Assembly (NCBI GenBank): GCA_017478225.1
Contig: JAFVDX010000038.1
Span: 62,001 to 126,000, forward strand
Direction: 5' to 3'
Source of the DNA: Paludibacteraceae bacterium
GTDB taxonomy: Bacteria > Bacteroidota > Bacteroidia > Bacteroidales > Paludibacteraceae
DNA length: 64,000 nucleotides
Translations under genes and position numbers: made by a program
Shown: piece by piece, positions 9,100 to 17,118 of the stretch
Position numbering within the stretch: position 1 is the stretch's first letter
How the letters are laid out: each line of letters starts with the position of its first letter
Notes under the pieces: generated by a model
The model's database searches: none
What the model was told of the DNA's origin: nothing
Seen by the model: the letters and a program-made list of their open reading frames with translations, nothing else

Positions 9100-9154
9100 T
9101 TTTCATATTGTAAACTTAAAATTTACGCCATATTTTCATATTGTAAACTTAAAA
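9100..9154 (+). repeat. 22-bp direct repeat at the broken end of the ATPase pseudogene
   Basis: The same 22 bases, starting TTTTCATATTGTAAAC, occur at 9100-9121 and 9133-9154, 33 bp apart. A partial third copy (AAACTTAAAAT) is at about 9079. The second copy touches the first recognisable codons of the ATPase remnant. Confidence 0.85.
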
Positions 9155-9628
9155 GCACGGAAACTGCTGAGTCTTCTCTCGAAGGTTGTGCCTCTTGAGC
9201 CTAATATCAGCACTCTAAGCAGAGAAGTGGGTGCATCGAGGGAGGTGATAGTGAAGTTGCTCTCGCTTCTTGAAAAGGCAGGACTGCTAAGATTGCTGCA
9301 AAAAGACATCAACAGTTATAAGCAACTATCCAGACCGGAAAAGATTTATCTTGACAACACCAACCTTATGTATGCCTTGCAACCGGTGGTCAATAAAGCC
9401 AGTCTGAGAGAAACATTCTTTATGAACCAACTCTCGCACATTGCCGAAATCAGTATGCCGAAAAAAGGAGATTTTCTCGTGAATGAGCACTATACATTCG
9501 AGATAGGTGCCCAAGACAAGACCTTCAAGCAAATAAAAGATATTCCCGACAGTTACATCGCAGTTGACGACACAGAGATAGGTTTTGGCAACCGCATACC
9601 ACTCTGGCTGTTCTGTTTCCTCTATTGA
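9131..9628 (+). pseudogene. 5'-truncated AAA_14/DUF4143 ATPase remnant
   Basis: From KLLSLLSKVVPLEPNIS onward the reading frame matches the C-terminal half of Bacteroidetes AAA_14-DUF4143 ATP-binding proteins: a winged-helix part (STLSREVGASREVIVKLLSL), then KIYLDNTNLMYAL, a nuclease-like segment ending with a normal terminus (RIPLWLFCFLY). The N-terminal AAA domain with its P-loop is absent and the frame upstream consists of short repeats with no homologous sequence, so the gene is a fragment. A GTG at 9188 could serve as a start but would leave no ATPase domain. These proteins are common, often multi-copy accessory genes in the phylum. Confidence 0.75.
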
Positions 9629-9700
9629 ATTTACTTTTCTAAAAGTAAAAATCAACATAAAATTTACTTTTTCAACTGAAAAAATTGAAATACCCTACCT

Positions 9701-9743
9701 GCGGTAATCCGATTTGTACAATAAATGCGCAGCGGATTACCGC
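9701..9743. repeat. 11-bp inverted repeat GCGGTAATCCG
   Basis: Perfect inverted arms at 9701-9711 and 9733-9743 with a 21-base loop. The 10-bp core GGATTACCGC also occurs at 9056-9065 on the other side of the ATPase remnant, so the remnant is bracketed by the same short sequence. Confidence 0.8.
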
Positions 9744-9835
9744 TGCTGCATTGTATGCGTAAGCCGATACTATCCTTACGCTATCCCTATGGTATTTATA
9801 TACTGAGAATCAATAACCAACTAATTATAATTGAT

Positions 9836-11794
9836 ATGAAAAAGATTTTACTTTTTGCACTTTTGCCGCTATGTTTTATGAGCGCAAAGGCACAAGTCGT
9901 CAGCAGCGAATGGAAGTCGTTTAACCTGACGAACATGCAACTCAAGCAGTGGCTCAATACCGAAGCCGGAAGTTTGGCTGATACAGTTACTGTCACTGCT
10001 GCTGTGTATAGAGACAACTACAATATTGACACATTGTTCTACTGCTCGTTTGTCAACAACCAACAGATTGAAAAGGACGATAATTATCTCAACACCGACG
10101 AAGCCCAATACTACTCGTGGTGGCTTGCCGGCTACCTTCAGACTTGGGAAAACGGGCATACGGTAATCCGTATCTCAGGCAGCGTGAACAGCAAAACGCC
10201 ATTCAGTTTCTTTGTCGCCGAAGACACTACCTACGCGGCCTTCGTCGGCAAAGGGGAGTTTATATCTAATACGCTGAATAATAGCCGAGAGTTAGCAATA
10301 ACCTACGCTTCTTCCAAACCGAATGTAGCAAAAGTGAATGCCGAGACCGGTGCCATCGAAGTGATGTCTGTCGGTCAGACCACTGTCACTGCATCCTACG
10401 CAGGTGAGGAAGGCGTTTATCCCGCTTATCAGGCTTCATACACGCTCACAGTGGTGAACAAACCTTTTGATGACTACCGTTTTGTGGACTTCAACACACT
10501 TGAAATCTACGAAGGAGACTATTGGTATGAGAGCGGCTCATATTCCTATGATCCCGAGACCTATACGCTGACACTCGACAACTACAGATTGGTTTCCAGC
10601 GATAATATGTGGTTCCAGTTCTTCACTTTTGGTACCGGCCGTCCGTCACCTATACCTCTGAATGTGTATGTGAAAGGCAATTGCCAAATCATCTCTCGCG
10701 GCGGTGGCATTCATGCCGGAGCAGATGTGATTATCCGTGGTGACGAAGGTGCCACACTCGCCATGTTCAGTTACATACCACCGATTGAGACATATAATCG
10801 TAATCTCACCGTGGATGGGGTAAGCCTGAGTCTGTCATCGGAGAGCCATCCTAACTTTACGGGGAAAACCTTCATCATTAAGAACGACTCGTATGTGCAC
10901 TTGCAGGAAAATGCATACATCAAGGGCGAGACAGAACATACTATGGAATTGTTGATAGGCGATTTGCAAATGGATACGGAGATAGGTGTTCTCACACCTG
11001 GCATACATTACGGAACGGAAGAAATTGAACAATGGGGAGAAAAACAGACTTTTACCACTTTCTTCTTCTCTGATCTGACGATTGCTCCTGTAGTAGAATT
11101 AGGTAAGGTACAACGCCCTCAGCCTATCACAGAGCAAACTACCGCTATCAATATATCAATGAAAGATATTGATATAGTCTATAATCCTGCAGGAACAAAT
11201 ATAGATGGTATTTTCTATTCTATTGCTGAAAATGACTCCATAATAGATTCTGAAAATTGTCTTGAAATATCATCTACTATGAGCAAAATAGAGATGCAGC
11301 AGATTGCAAGCCTCTTCTCCTCTGCTTCATTAGGCTTGGCACAGAGTTTCCGTGGAGTAAGTTTCCTGCTCCCCGCAGGTGAAGGTGAGATTTATCTCAA
11401 TGCCATGACACTTGGCACTCACCAACTCGGCGTGAAGATAGGTACCGAACAGGACACATTGTTTACTATTGACGGGGAAAAGACTGTTACCATTCAATAC
11501 AATATCGCTCAGTCACAGATGGTATTCATCTTTGGTTATGTTGAGCCTACCGATGAGCAGATGTTCTATTCTCCACTGCTAAAAGCAAAGAAGGCACAAA
11601 TGCTCGAAAGCGAAGGGTCTGTTAAGATATATGACATAACTATAATACCAAAAACTATTTCAGTTGAAACTGCCATTGAGGATATTATCACAAACCAAGA
11701 TGACACATCTGCAAGAAAGATTTTCCACAATGGTCAAATAGTTATATATAAAGGTGGCAAGATATTCAACACCAATGGTACTCAAATCAAATAA
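9836..11794 (+). CDS. Secreted Ig-like protein, paralog of the 6831 gene
   Basis: The 652-residue product starts with a signal peptide (MKKILLFALLPLCFMSAKAQ). Residues about 140-205 carry a Big_2-like Ig segment (VAKVNAETGAIEVMSVGQTTVTASY), followed by a region predicted to be beta-rich, and a C-terminal tail HNGQIVIYKGGKIFNTNGTQIK-like (shown here as two blocks, GQIVIYKGGK and IFNTNGTQIK). Architecture and many local blocks match the protein at 6831, including the segment with GVSFLLPAGEGEIYLNAMT near residues 510-530. The ATG at 9836 is preferred over the longer frame from 9725 because it starts the signal peptide. Function unknown; probably surface or secreted. Confidence 0.8.
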   Translation: MKKILLFALLPLCFMSAKAQVVSSEWKSFNLTNMQLKQWLNTEAGSLADTVTVTAAVYRDNYNIDTLFYCSFVNNQQIEKDDNYLNTDEAQYYSWWLAGYLQTWENGHTVIRISGSVNSKTPFSFFVAEDTTYAAFVGKGEFISNTLNNSRELAITYASSKPNVAKVNAETGAIEVMSVGQTTVTASYAGEEGVYPAYQASYTLTVVNKPFDDYRFVDFNTLEIYEGDYWYESGSYSYDPETYTLTLDNYRLVSSDNMWFQFFTFGTGRPSPIPLNVYVKGNCQIISRGGGIHAGADVIIRGDEGATLAMFSYIPPIETYNRNLTVDGVSLSLSSESHPNFTGKTFIIKNDSYVHLQENAYIKGETEHTMELLIGDLQMDTEIGVLTPGIHYGTEEIEQWGEKQTFTTFFFSDLTIAPVVELGKVQRPQPITEQTTAINISMKDIDIVYNPAGTNIDGIFYSIAENDSIIDSENCLEISSTMSKIEMQQIASLFSSASLGLAQSFRGVSFLLPAGEGEIYLNAMTLGTHQLGVKIGTEQDTLFTIDGEKTVTIQYNIAQSQMVFIFGYVEPTDEQMFYSPLLKAKKAQMLESEGSVKIYDITIIPKTISVETAIEDIITNQDDTSARKIFHNGQIVIYKGGKIFNTNGTQIK

Positions 11795-11829
11795 TTCAAA
11801 TCAAACCTTACTATAATATATATACTCTT

Positions 11830-11857
11830 CAGGCTGCCTGACAAGTCAAGCAGCCTG
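11830..11857. terminator. Hairpin between convergent genes
   Basis: Arms CAGGCTGC (11830-11837) and GCAGCCTG (11850-11857) with a 12-base loop lie between the secreted protein gene and the convergent wecB. Confidence 0.65.
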
Positions 11858-11884
11858 ATGTATTTATAACTATAAGTTACTTAT

Positions 11885-12970
11885 TTACATTTGTGTTAGA
11901 ATATCCACTATTCTTTCCGCAGTATGTCCATCCCATAGCGGTGGTATATTACCTTTTTTCCACTCACCTGCATAGAGTTTTTGCAGTGCCGGACGGATAT
12001 TCTTAGGGTCAGTGCCTATCAATTCATTTGTACCAATGGTGCATGTCTCCGGGCGTTCTGTATTATCTCTGAGTGTAATACATGGCACTCCCATAACAGT
12101 GGTTTCTTCGGTTATACCACCCGAATCAGTCACTACTGCCCGCGCATGCTCCACTAAATAATTAAACTCTAAATACCCCATCGGCTCTACTATATGCAAG
12201 TTCTCGGCTTCTATACCTAAATCTCTGAATATTTTGGCTGTTCGAGGATGAATAGGGAAAATAATCGGTTCTCCACCTACATTATTTATTATTTCTTCCA
12301 TTAAAAACTTGAGTTTTTCTGCCTCATCTACATTTGCAGGGCGATGCAAAGTAAGTACAATATATTTTTTCTCTCTCAGATTCAAACTATCAAAAAGTGG
12401 CGTCTTTAGAAATCGAGAACGATTCTGAAGAAGTGTATCTATCATCACATTACCTACAAAATAAATGTTTTGCTCCGTAACTCCTGCATTTCTCAAATTC
12501 TGATTTGCTACTTCTGAGGTCGTAAAATAAAAATCTGCAAGACAATCAGTCACCATACGGTTGATTTCTTCGGGCATAGTCAAATCCCATGAGCGAATGC
12601 CTGCCTCAACATGAGTTACTTTTATACATAATTTCTTTGCCACTATTGAGCAAGCCATAGTAGAAGTGACATCGCCCACTACAAGGACCAAATCTGTAGG
12701 ATTCTGGGTCAAATACTTTTCAAACGCCACCATAATGGCTGCTGTTTGTTCAGCCTGAGTTCCGCCACCGCAACCTAAATTGATATCCGGAGCAGGTATT
12801 TGCAACTCCTCAAAAAAGGTATCAGACATGTTTTTATCATAGTGCTGCCCCGTATGTACTAATTTATAGGATATATCTTTGCCTGAATTGCGTGCCGCAA
12901 CTATGGCCTTAATTATAGGCGCCACTTTCATAAAATTAGGTCTGGCACCCGCTATCAATGTAACTTTCAT
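11885..12970 (-). CDS. wecB: UDP-N-acetylglucosamine 2-epimerase (non-hydrolysing)
   Basis: The 361-residue protein interconverts UDP-GlcNAc and UDP-ManNAc in the cytoplasm, feeding surface polysaccharide synthesis. It starts MKVTLIAGARPNFMKVAPI and has the conserved segments TGQHYDKNMS, GDVTSTMACSIVAKK, HVEAGIRSWDLTMPEEINR, LTLHRPANVD, HPRT and DSGGITEE. Length is normal for the family. It stands alone, with its own TAATTTTG promoter and no neighbouring polysaccharide genes. Confidence 0.96.
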   Translation of the reverse strand: MKVTLIAGARPNFMKVAPIIKAIVAARNSGKDISYKLVHTGQHYDKNMSDTFFEELQIPAPDINLGCGGGTQAEQTAAIMVAFEKYLTQNPTDLVLVVGDVTSTMACSIVAKKLCIKVTHVEAGIRSWDLTMPEEINRMVTDCLADFYFTTSEVANQNLRNAGVTEQNIYFVGNVMIDTLLQNRSRFLKTPLFDSLNLREKKYIVLTLHRPANVDEAEKLKFLMEEIINNVGGEPIIFPIHPRTAKIFRDLGIEAENLHIVEPMGYLEFNYLVEHARAVVTDSGGITEETTVMGVPCITLRDNTERPETCTIGTNELIGTDPKNIRPALQKLYAGEWKKGNIPPLWDGHTAERIVDILTQM

Positions 12971-12992
12971 TATAGTTAGTTGTTTAATCGTG

Positions 12993-13000
12993 CAAAATTA
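12993..13000 (-). promoter_or_regulatory. Bacteroidetes -7 box for wecB
   Basis: The minus strand reads TAATTTTGCA, 23-30 bases before the wecB start. Confidence 0.65.
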
Positions 13001-13070
13001 CACATAAATTCTCACTCACACAAACAACAATAAAATAGCACAAAGTGTTTTACAAGTCAGAAAATTAGTG

Positions 13071-13078
13071 TAACTTTG
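13071..13078 (+). promoter_or_regulatory. Bacteroidetes -7 box for mnmE
   Basis: TAACTTTGCA ends 18 bases before the mnmE ATG, giving a very short leader. Confidence 0.65.
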
Positions 13079-13097
13079 CAAACGAAAACATAATAGC

Positions 13098-14444
13098 ATG
13101 AACACGAATAGAGATACCATTTGCGCTATTTCCACCCCTTCGGGTGTAGGCGGAATTGCAGTTGTAAGAGTATCAGGCAGCAACGCATTAGAAATTGTTG
13201 ATTCCCTTTTCTCAGGCAAGCGTTCGATAATCAATACCAAGGGCGGACAAATACTTTATGGCACTTTTGCTAACATAGACGATGTGCTCGTTAGTGTTTT
13301 TCGCGCTCCTCATTCATTCACAGGCGAAGACACTGCAGAAATCAGTTGTCATGGCTCAATATATATTCAGCAAGAAATACTTCGCTCACTTACTGACCAT
13401 GGTTGCCGTTTGGCTCGAGCGGGAGAATTTACTCAAAGAGCCTTCCTTAATGGGAAAATGGATTTAACAGAAGCAGAAGCAGTCGCCGACCTTATTGCAG
13501 CCGAAAACAAAAGCGCACACGACTTGGCACTCAATCATCTGCGCGGAGGGGTTTCCAAGCAACTTTACGATCTCCGAGAAAAACTCCTCCATTTCACCTC
13601 TCTTATCGAACTTGAGTTAGACTTTGCCGACCACGAAGAACTTGAATTCGCAGATAGAGGCGAACTAAAGCAATTATCACAACTAATTGAAGAACACCTG
13701 AGCCGATTAGTAGCATCATTCAAAACAGGTAACGCTCTGAAAAATGGAATATCTGTAGCCATTATTGGTCCTGCCAATGCAGGCAAATCTACCCTACTCA
13801 ATGCTCTGGTTGGAGAAGAAAGAGCAATAGTAAGCAACATCCCGGGCACAACCAGAGACACAATAGAAGATACGATACTCATCAACGGCACTCTGTTTCG
13901 CTTCATTGATACGGCAGGTATTCGACTCACAAGCAATGAAATAGAAAGACAAGGTATTGACCGTAGTCGTAAAGCTGCAGAAAAGGCAGATATAGTACTT
14001 TTGGTAATTGACGCAACAGACACAAGCAAGGAATATAACCAATATCTTGAAGATATCAATATGAGTAATAAAAAAGTTGTAAGGATATATAACAAAATCG
14101 ATTTGCTTCCTATTCCCCACTCTTCTTCAATCGATGAAAAGGATGTCATGTATATTTCAGCCAAGAATGGTTCAATTGAACCACTAAAACATCTGATTGC
14201 CACAATGTATGATTCACCTGACAGTCATCAAACTCTCATAAGCAATGTTCGACACTATGAGGCTCTACAGCAGGCATTAAAGGCTATAAAAGAAGTAGAG
14301 AAAGGACTTGAAAAGAACATAAGTGGAGAGTTTTTATCAATGGATTTGCAAGATTGCCTAAATGCACTTGGAGAGATAACAGGGCAAATCACTTCCGACG
14401 AGGTTTTAGGTAATATCTTCAAACATTTTTGCATAGGTAAATAA
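13098..14444 (+). CDS. mnmE: tRNA uridine-5-carboxymethylaminomethyl modification GTPase MnmE
   Basis: The 448-residue protein works with MnmG to modify the wobble uridine of certain tRNAs. It has the N-terminal tetrahydrofolate-binding domain (DTICAISTPSGVGGIAVVRVSG), a helical domain, the inserted G domain (P-loop GPANAGKSTLLN, GTTRD, DTAGIR, NKIDL) at about residues 215-370, and ends with the catalytic C-terminal motif CIGK. All key motifs are intact and the length is typical. It is followed after 13 bases by the Na/Pi cotransporter gene. Confidence 0.97.
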   Translation: MNTNRDTICAISTPSGVGGIAVVRVSGSNALEIVDSLFSGKRSIINTKGGQILYGTFANIDDVLVSVFRAPHSFTGEDTAEISCHGSIYIQQEILRSLTDHGCRLARAGEFTQRAFLNGKMDLTEAEAVADLIAAENKSAHDLALNHLRGGVSKQLYDLREKLLHFTSLIELELDFADHEELEFADRGELKQLSQLIEEHLSRLVASFKTGNALKNGISVAIIGPANAGKSTLLNALVGEERAIVSNIPGTTRDTIEDTILINGTLFRFIDTAGIRLTSNEIERQGIDRSRKAAEKADIVLLVIDATDTSKEYNQYLEDINMSNKKVVRIYNKIDLLPIPHSSSIDEKDVMYISAKNGSIEPLKHLIATMYDSPDSHQTLISNVRHYEALQQALKAIKEVEKGLEKNISGEFLSMDLQDCLNALGEITGQITSDEVLGNIFKHFCIGK

Positions 14445-14457
14445 TAAATATAACAAT

Positions 14458-16152
14458 ATGGATTTGACTATTATTTTAGTTGCAGTTTTGACTCTTATTG
14501 CAGGTATTGGTGTGTTTTTGGTTGCCTGCCAAATGATGAGTAGTAATTTGGAGAGTGCGAGCAGTAAGCGCCTAAAGCAACTATTTTCCAAGACAGGTGG
14601 CAGCAAATGGTTGGGTGTAGGAATAGGTACTTTGGGAACTGCAGCCATTCAAAGCAGCGGTGCGGTAACGGTAATGGTAATAGGTTTTGTCAATGTGGGA
14701 ATTATGAGTCTCAGTCAGGCTGCCACCATCATCTATGGTGCTAACATAGGTACAACAGTTACTGCCCAACTTGTAGCATTGGGTATGTTCTCGTCTAATG
14801 CCATTTCAACAACTTTGATTTTCGCTGCATTTGCAGGTATTGGTGCATTTATTATGCTCTTTACAAAGAGCAATATGTGGAAGCAGATAGGCGGAATAAT
14901 GACGGGATTCGGTATGTTGTTCGTAGGACTTGGAATGATGTCAAACGCAATGGAAGACTTTGCCGCAATGGAACAAGTAAGACTCTTTTTGGCAAAGATA
15001 AGCAATCCGATATTGTTAGTGGTAGTTGGAGCATTGCTCACTGCTATTATTCAATCATCGTCTGTAATGACCTCTGTTGCTATAACGATGGTTGTAACGG
15101 GGCTTATCACTCTGGACCAAGGTATCTATCTTACAATGGGCTCTAACATAGGTTCTTGCGTAGTAGCAATTCTTGCAGGATGGACAAGCGGAACCAACGC
15201 CAAACGAACTGCGTTGATTCACCTTCTGTTCAATACAATGGGTGTACTACTATTCTTACTCATTGCATTAGGATTATGGGGGCTCTCGTCAGGCAACTGG
15301 AGTTTTGGTGTATTGTTTGACAAATTCTTCCCACATGCACCACAAATACAATTAGCAATGTTCCATACTATATTCAATACTTGTACTATGCTTGTGGCTA
15401 TGCCATTGACAGACAAATTAGTAAATATAGCATGCAAGATTATTCCCACCAAAGAAACCAATGAAAAAGAAAACAGCCCATATCACTTGTATTTTCTTGA
15501 CGAGCAAATGCTCCGTACACCCGTTGTAGCAGTAAGGCAGTTGAAGGCAGAAGTCGAAAATATGTCGAAATTGGCAATAGAAAATTTCAGACGCTCTATA
15601 TATATTGTTAAGACTTTAGATTATAGCGACATAAATACATTCAGAGAAACAGAAAAAGAATTAAACTTCCTCAATCGCGAATTAGTAAAATACGCTGTTC
15701 GTCTCTCTGATAGTTATCTCAATCGATTCGACCACCAATATTTAGTATCAACTATACGAACAGTGAGCGACTTGGAACGAATAGGTGATTATGCAGAAAA
15801 CATTGTTGAATATGCAGATAGTTTGAAACAACAGAACCTGCAATTCTCACAATACGCCCTATCGGAAATCGACCAAATGGAGCAACTTATCAATGATTTG
15901 TACGACCAAATTCTGTTAGCATACCATAAATTAGATTTGGCTGCTTTAGGAAGAGCCAACCAGATAGAAGACGAAATTGACCGTCTCACAGATGAAATGG
16001 AACATAATCATATTCAACGGCTTGCACTCAACATCTGCTCACCACAAGTGGGAACAGAATATATCTCTTTAGCACAAAATTCAGAGCGTATTGCCGACCA
16101 CTTAATCAATATGGGCAAGACCATTAAAGAACTAAAGGCAATAAACGATTAA
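14458..16152 (+). CDS. Na/Pi cotransporter with C-terminal PhoU-like domain
   Basis: The 564-residue protein has two inverted membrane repeats, each with a QSS motif characteristic of NptA/PiT-II carriers (IQSSGAVTVMV near residue 65, IQSSSVMTSVA near residue 198). After about residue 335 it continues with a helical PhoU-like cytoplasmic domain (residues about 350-560, including RTVSDLERIGDYAENI and NSERIADHLINMGK). It probably imports phosphate with sodium. It lies 13 bases after mnmE and likely shares its transcript; it converges on pnuC. Confidence 0.93.
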   Translation: MDLTIILVAVLTLIAGIGVFLVACQMMSSNLESASSKRLKQLFSKTGGSKWLGVGIGTLGTAAIQSSGAVTVMVIGFVNVGIMSLSQAATIIYGANIGTTVTAQLVALGMFSSNAISTTLIFAAFAGIGAFIMLFTKSNMWKQIGGIMTGFGMLFVGLGMMSNAMEDFAAMEQVRLFLAKISNPILLVVVGALLTAIIQSSSVMTSVAITMVVTGLITLDQGIYLTMGSNIGSCVVAILAGWTSGTNAKRTALIHLLFNTMGVLLFLLIALGLWGLSSGNWSFGVLFDKFFPHAPQIQLAMFHTIFNTCTMLVAMPLTDKLVNIACKIIPTKETNEKENSPYHLYFLDEQMLRTPVVAVRQLKAEVENMSKLAIENFRRSIYIVKTLDYSDINTFRETEKELNFLNRELVKYAVRLSDSYLNRFDHQYLVSTIRTVSDLERIGDYAENIVEYADSLKQQNLQFSQYALSEIDQMEQLINDLYDQILLAYHKLDLAALGRANQIEDEIDRLTDEMEHNHIQRLALNICSPQVGTEYISLAQNSERIADHLINMGKTIKELKAIND

Positions 16153-16170
16153 AAGGTGATAATCAATAGT

Positions 16171-16857
16171 TTATTTACTCCATTTACGCCATCCATACAC
16201 GCAATTTACGCACCAAAAAGCATATTGAGCAGTAATACACCAGTTGGCTGCATTGATCCACATCATGATCGACAAAATATCTATTAGCAACCAAAAGTAC
16301 CAATGTTCTTTATATGCAAGCACCATCAGTATTTGTGCGATTATAGCGGGAATAGTTGTAAAACTATCAAGCCAAGGTTGTGTGTCGTCGGTATATGTCT
16401 TCAACAAAAAGCCCACTACAACTGATACAATAATTGCTGTTGGTACAACCACAAACGCCATTATTGTCGGTTTCAAACGGCGGGGCTGCAGTTGCGCCAC
16501 TTGTTCACTCACACTATAATTCTTTCGCCACACATATATGCCATAAATCTGAGAAAAGAAATAAAACATATTCATACCTACCTCAGCATATAAGCGCTGC
16601 TCATAACATAGAATCAAATAGGTAATTATTTGTACAAATCCAAAAAGATATGTAGAAATCTTGCCTTGAGAGCAGAGAATGACCGATATTATACCCGCTA
16701 TTCCACTCACTACTGCAAGAGGTCTTTCGGGGTGCAGACTAAATACTATAATCTGAATAGTTATTCCTAAACACAAAAATAACCAATCAAACCAACTTCT
16801 TCCGGCTACAAACTCAGCACGAAGATATCGAACAATATCATTTTTTTTGATATTCAT
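16171..16857 (-). CDS. pnuC: PnuC-type nicotinamide riboside/vitamin transporter
   Basis: The 228-residue protein is predicted to have about seven membrane segments and resembles the PnuC family: WFDWLFLCLGI near the N-terminus, YAEVGMNMFYFFSQIYGIYVWRKN-type core (MNMFYFFSQIYG visible) and a C-terminal WLLIDILSIMMWINA block. PnuC proteins take up ribosyl nicotinamide; related PnuT/PnuX carriers move thiamine or riboflavin. No TPP or NAD riboswitch is visible upstream, so nicotinamide riboside is the default guess. The frame also opens at a TTG one codon earlier (16860), but ATG at 16857 is preferred. Confidence 0.88.
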   Translation of the reverse strand: MNIKKNDIVRYLRAEFVAGRSWFDWLFLCLGITIQIIVFSLHPERPLAVVSGIAGIISVILCSQGKISTYLFGFVQIITYLILCYEQRLYAEVGMNMFYFFSQIYGIYVWRKNYSVSEQVAQLQPRRLKPTIMAFVVVPTAIIVSVVVGFLLKTYTDDTQPWLDSFTTIPAIIAQILMVLAYKEHWYFWLLIDILSIMMWINAANWCITAQYAFWCVNCVYGWRKWSK

Positions 16858-16953
16858 CAAACAAAATAAAAAAGTCTTCTATATAACTAATCTGTTATTA
16901 CCTGTTTTTGTTTGGGTTGCAGGCGGTGACGACCTCGCTACAAAAGACGGCTG

Positions 16954-16961
16954 CAAAAGTA
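16954..16961 (-). promoter_or_regulatory. Bacteroidetes -7 box for pnuC
   Basis: The minus strand reads TACTTTTGCAGCC, giving a leader of about 90 bases before pnuC. The leader has no riboswitch signature that I recognise. Confidence 0.6.
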
Positions 16962-17030
16962 CATAAAAAAAATCAAATGTACTCTATTTTATGTTTTCAA
17001 AAGCATATTTGTCTATTTAGAAAATAGTTG

Positions 17031-17038
17031 TACCTTTG
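17031..17038 (+). promoter_or_regulatory. Bacteroidetes -7 box for the GH53 gene
   Basis: TACCTTTGCG lies 80 bases upstream of the galactanase start. Confidence 0.7.
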
Positions 17039-17118
17039 CGACATAACATGTAAACATGCTTATTTACCATCTTCACAAATTTAATATAAGTAAGTAAATA
17101 AATTACCTAATACATAAT

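Noticed and set aside
9131-9628. Intact DUF4143 ATPase gene
   Set aside because: The P-loop domain is missing and the upstream frame consists of repeats, so it is treated as a pseudogene.
13565-14203. 212-codon minus-strand frame inside mnmE
   Set aside because: Shadow of mnmE, which has all GTPase motifs in the plus frame.
16861-16953. TPP or NAD riboswitch before pnuC
   Set aside because: The 90-base leader lacks the CTGAGA and the conserved TPP helices, and I see no NAD-type signature.
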